A stretch of DNA of 13,871 nucleotides from Prevotellaceae bacterium UBA3627 (GTDB taxonomy: Bacteria > Bacteroidota > Bacteroidia > Bacteroidales > Bacteroidaceae), in contig DFLE01000020.1 of NCBI GenBank assembly GCA_002373375.1, forward strand, positions 2,597 to 16,467, in the 5' to 3' direction. This document shows positions 13,203 through 13,871 of this stretch, in pieces (positions within the stretch are counted from its first letter, which is position 1; the number at the start of each line of letters is the position of its first letter). The notes under the pieces were generated by a model that ran no database searches, was not told the origin of the DNA, and worked only from the letters and a program-made list of their open reading frames with translations. A program made the translations under genes and the position numbers.

Positions 13203-13220
13203 ATAGGACATTTTTGTCAT
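13203..13220. repeat. Left 18-bp direct repeat
   Basis: ATAGGACATTTTTGTCAT, identical to 13559-13576. It contains the small dyad GACA-TTTT-TGTC (13207-13218). Confidence 0.75.
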
Positions 13221-13334
13221 TTCGCCTTTTTAATTTTGTCAACGAAAAAACGCAAACCAGGAGAAAAGAAGGCACGAAAAACGAGAAAAAGACACCTTTT
13301 TTGCTCTTCCTACCCTCTTTTTTTCGTGAAAGCA

Positions 13335-13444
13335 TAGCTTTTACAGTGTCATTCGATAGCTTTCACGATGAGAAACGATAGCTTTTACACCCTGAAAGCA
13401 TAGCTTTTGCGACGCAAAAGCTATGCTTTTTTCACGCTTTTTCG
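13335..13444. repeat. 22-bp-period repeat array in gene-poor DNA
   Basis: ATAGCTTTTAC or a close variant begins at 13335, 13357, 13379 and 13401, an exact 22-bp period. The cores are ATAGCTTTTAC, ATAGCTTTCAC, ATAGCTTTTAC and ATAGCTTTTGC. A degenerate fifth unit starts at 13423 (ATGCTTTTTTC). Several units are preceded by GAAAGC or GAAACG, making small dyads such as GTGAAAGC-ATA-GCTTTTAC (13326-13344). The two-turn period is what tandem protein-binding sites (iterons, operators) would show. The surrounding stretch 13119-13680 has no supportable gene. Confidence 0.7.
13395..13432. terminator. Perfect 16-bp hairpin at the end of the 22-bp array
   Basis: AAAGCATAGCTTTTGC (13395-13410) and its exact reverse complement (13414-13429) enclose a GAC loop. 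On the plus strand it ends in six T residues (13427-13432), as a Rho-independent terminator would. No plus-strand gene feeds it, while on the minus strand (from the gene at 13681) its T tail is only 3 nt. It may be a terminator, or a repeat structure. Confidence 0.55.
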
Positions 13445-13558
13445 TAACCCGCTACTGATTATCAACGAGTTACAACCCTCCGCAGATTTCGCTGTACGCG
13501 GCCAGCCGTAAAAAGTTTTGAAATATCGCAAACATGAGGCGTTAACGGAAGGCCCAAA

Positions 13559-13576
13559 ATAGGACATTTTTGTCAT
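13559..13576. repeat. Right 18-bp direct repeat
   Basis: ATAGGACATTTTTGTCAT, identical to 13203-13220 and 356 bp from it in the same orientation. The two copies bracket the 22-bp array. Confidence 0.75.
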
Positions 13577-13680
13577 CGGTTAACATAAATCAAGTCTAAT
13601 TTAACACCGTATTCATATATTTCTTTGAACACGAATTGCCATAACATATTTTCTCTCTCCCTCAGATATTTGTGGCTATT

Positions 13681-13871
13681 TTAGATTAGAATTTCCCAAT
13701 ATCCTCCTTTATCGCCTCCAACTCGACGCAATATCCCTTTGGATCTTAGTTTTTTGGTATTGTAGTATATACCGTCTTCTGTTATGCCGCATAATGTGGC
13801 CAGTTCTTTTGTTGTTACATAAGGATTTCTTTGTATAGCCGCCAGTATTTTCTCCGTAGTTTTCTCCGTAG
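13681..13871 (-). CDS. C-terminal winged-helix end of a probable AlbA_2/RecG-like ATP-binding protein (partial)
   Basis: An open frame enters from the right edge and ends with TAA at 13681-13683. The 62 visible residues include TEKILAAIQRNPYVTTKELA, then a helix with LCGITEDGIYYNTKKLRSKG, and end ILRRVGGDKGGYWEILI. This is a winged-helix domain whose I-x-R-x-G-x-x-K-G-G-Y-W-E ending is typical of the C-terminus of proteins with an N-terminal AlbA_2 (Schlafen-like) putative DNA-binding domain, often annotated as ATP-binding or RecG-like transcriptional regulators. Fic-type proteins can end similarly, so the family is not settled. The visible start has a short internal duplication (TEKTTEK). 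The region downstream (13580-13680) has no obvious terminator. Confidence 0.7.
   Translation of the reverse strand, partial: TEKTTEKILAAIQRNPYVTTKELATLCGITEDGIYYNTKKLRSKGILRRVGGDKGGYWEILI

Noticed and set aside
13110..13337. Overlapping short frames on both strands in the region upstream of the peroxidase
   Set aside because: Both are basic, low-complexity peptides without start signals; the DNA is repeat-rich and better explained as noncoding.
13335..13430. CRISPR array
   Set aside because: The period is 22 bp with an 11-nt core and no room for 30-nt spacers; no cas genes are present.

Overview
The window reads as chromosomal DNA of a Bacteroidales bacterium, most likely Prevotella or a close relative. 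The reasons are an S10 C-terminus of Bacteroidales type, several promoters of the Bacteroidota form (TTTG, about 20 nt, TAnnTTTG), weak use of Shine-Dalgarno sites, and families typical of this phylum (DUF4230, DUF4369-type thioredoxin lipoproteins, a PadR/PspC pair, a Cthe_2159-like carbohydrate-binding protein, a PL10-CE8 pectinase). No phage, IS transposase or CRISPR array is visible.

Layout. 1-107 is the 3' end of rpsJ, closed by a strong bidirectional terminator that it shares with a convergent small DUF2007 gene (209-415, minus). pyrE (700-1329, minus) follows, with its own terminator and a -7 element. Diverging from it is a two-gene unit with an ATGA overlap: a small secreted protein (1577-1993) and a 660-residue secreted beta-helix carbohydrate-binding protein (1990-3972), ending in a hairpin terminator. 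Next is a probable operon: PadR regulator (4171-4512), a duplicated hairpin/G-quadruplex element, a PspC membrane protein (4700-5923), a mini-PspC protein (5958-6149), an SRPBCC protein (6170-6640) and a four-cysteine Rieske-like lipoprotein (6642-7256). A perfect 11-bp inverted repeat sits on the PadR promoter.

A good promoter then drives tRNA-Leu(UAA) (7402-7487). Only 2 nt after it begins a lipoprotein with a degenerate thioredoxin fold, followed by two DUF4230 proteins (8546-9205 and 9190-9927). A terminator and about 220 bp of pyrimidine-rich 54-bp tandem repeats separate these from a minus-strand pair: a secreted glutathione peroxidase (12411-13064) and a pectate lyase-pectinesterase fusion (10282-12378).

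The last 0.8 kb is gene-poor. It holds 18-bp direct repeats 356 bp apart that bracket an array of four 22-bp-period repeats ending in a perfect 16-bp hairpin. At the window edge is the C-terminal winged helix of a minus-strand gene running out of the window.

The most interesting material is regulatory: the PadR operator candidate, the tandem hairpin/G4 element in the PspC leader, the tRNA-mRNA junction, and the 22-bp array. Among proteins, the PadR-PspC-PspC-SRPBCC-Rieske-like set is the best candidate for a poorly described envelope module. All functional statements rest on reading the sequence and family knowledge; no searches were run.
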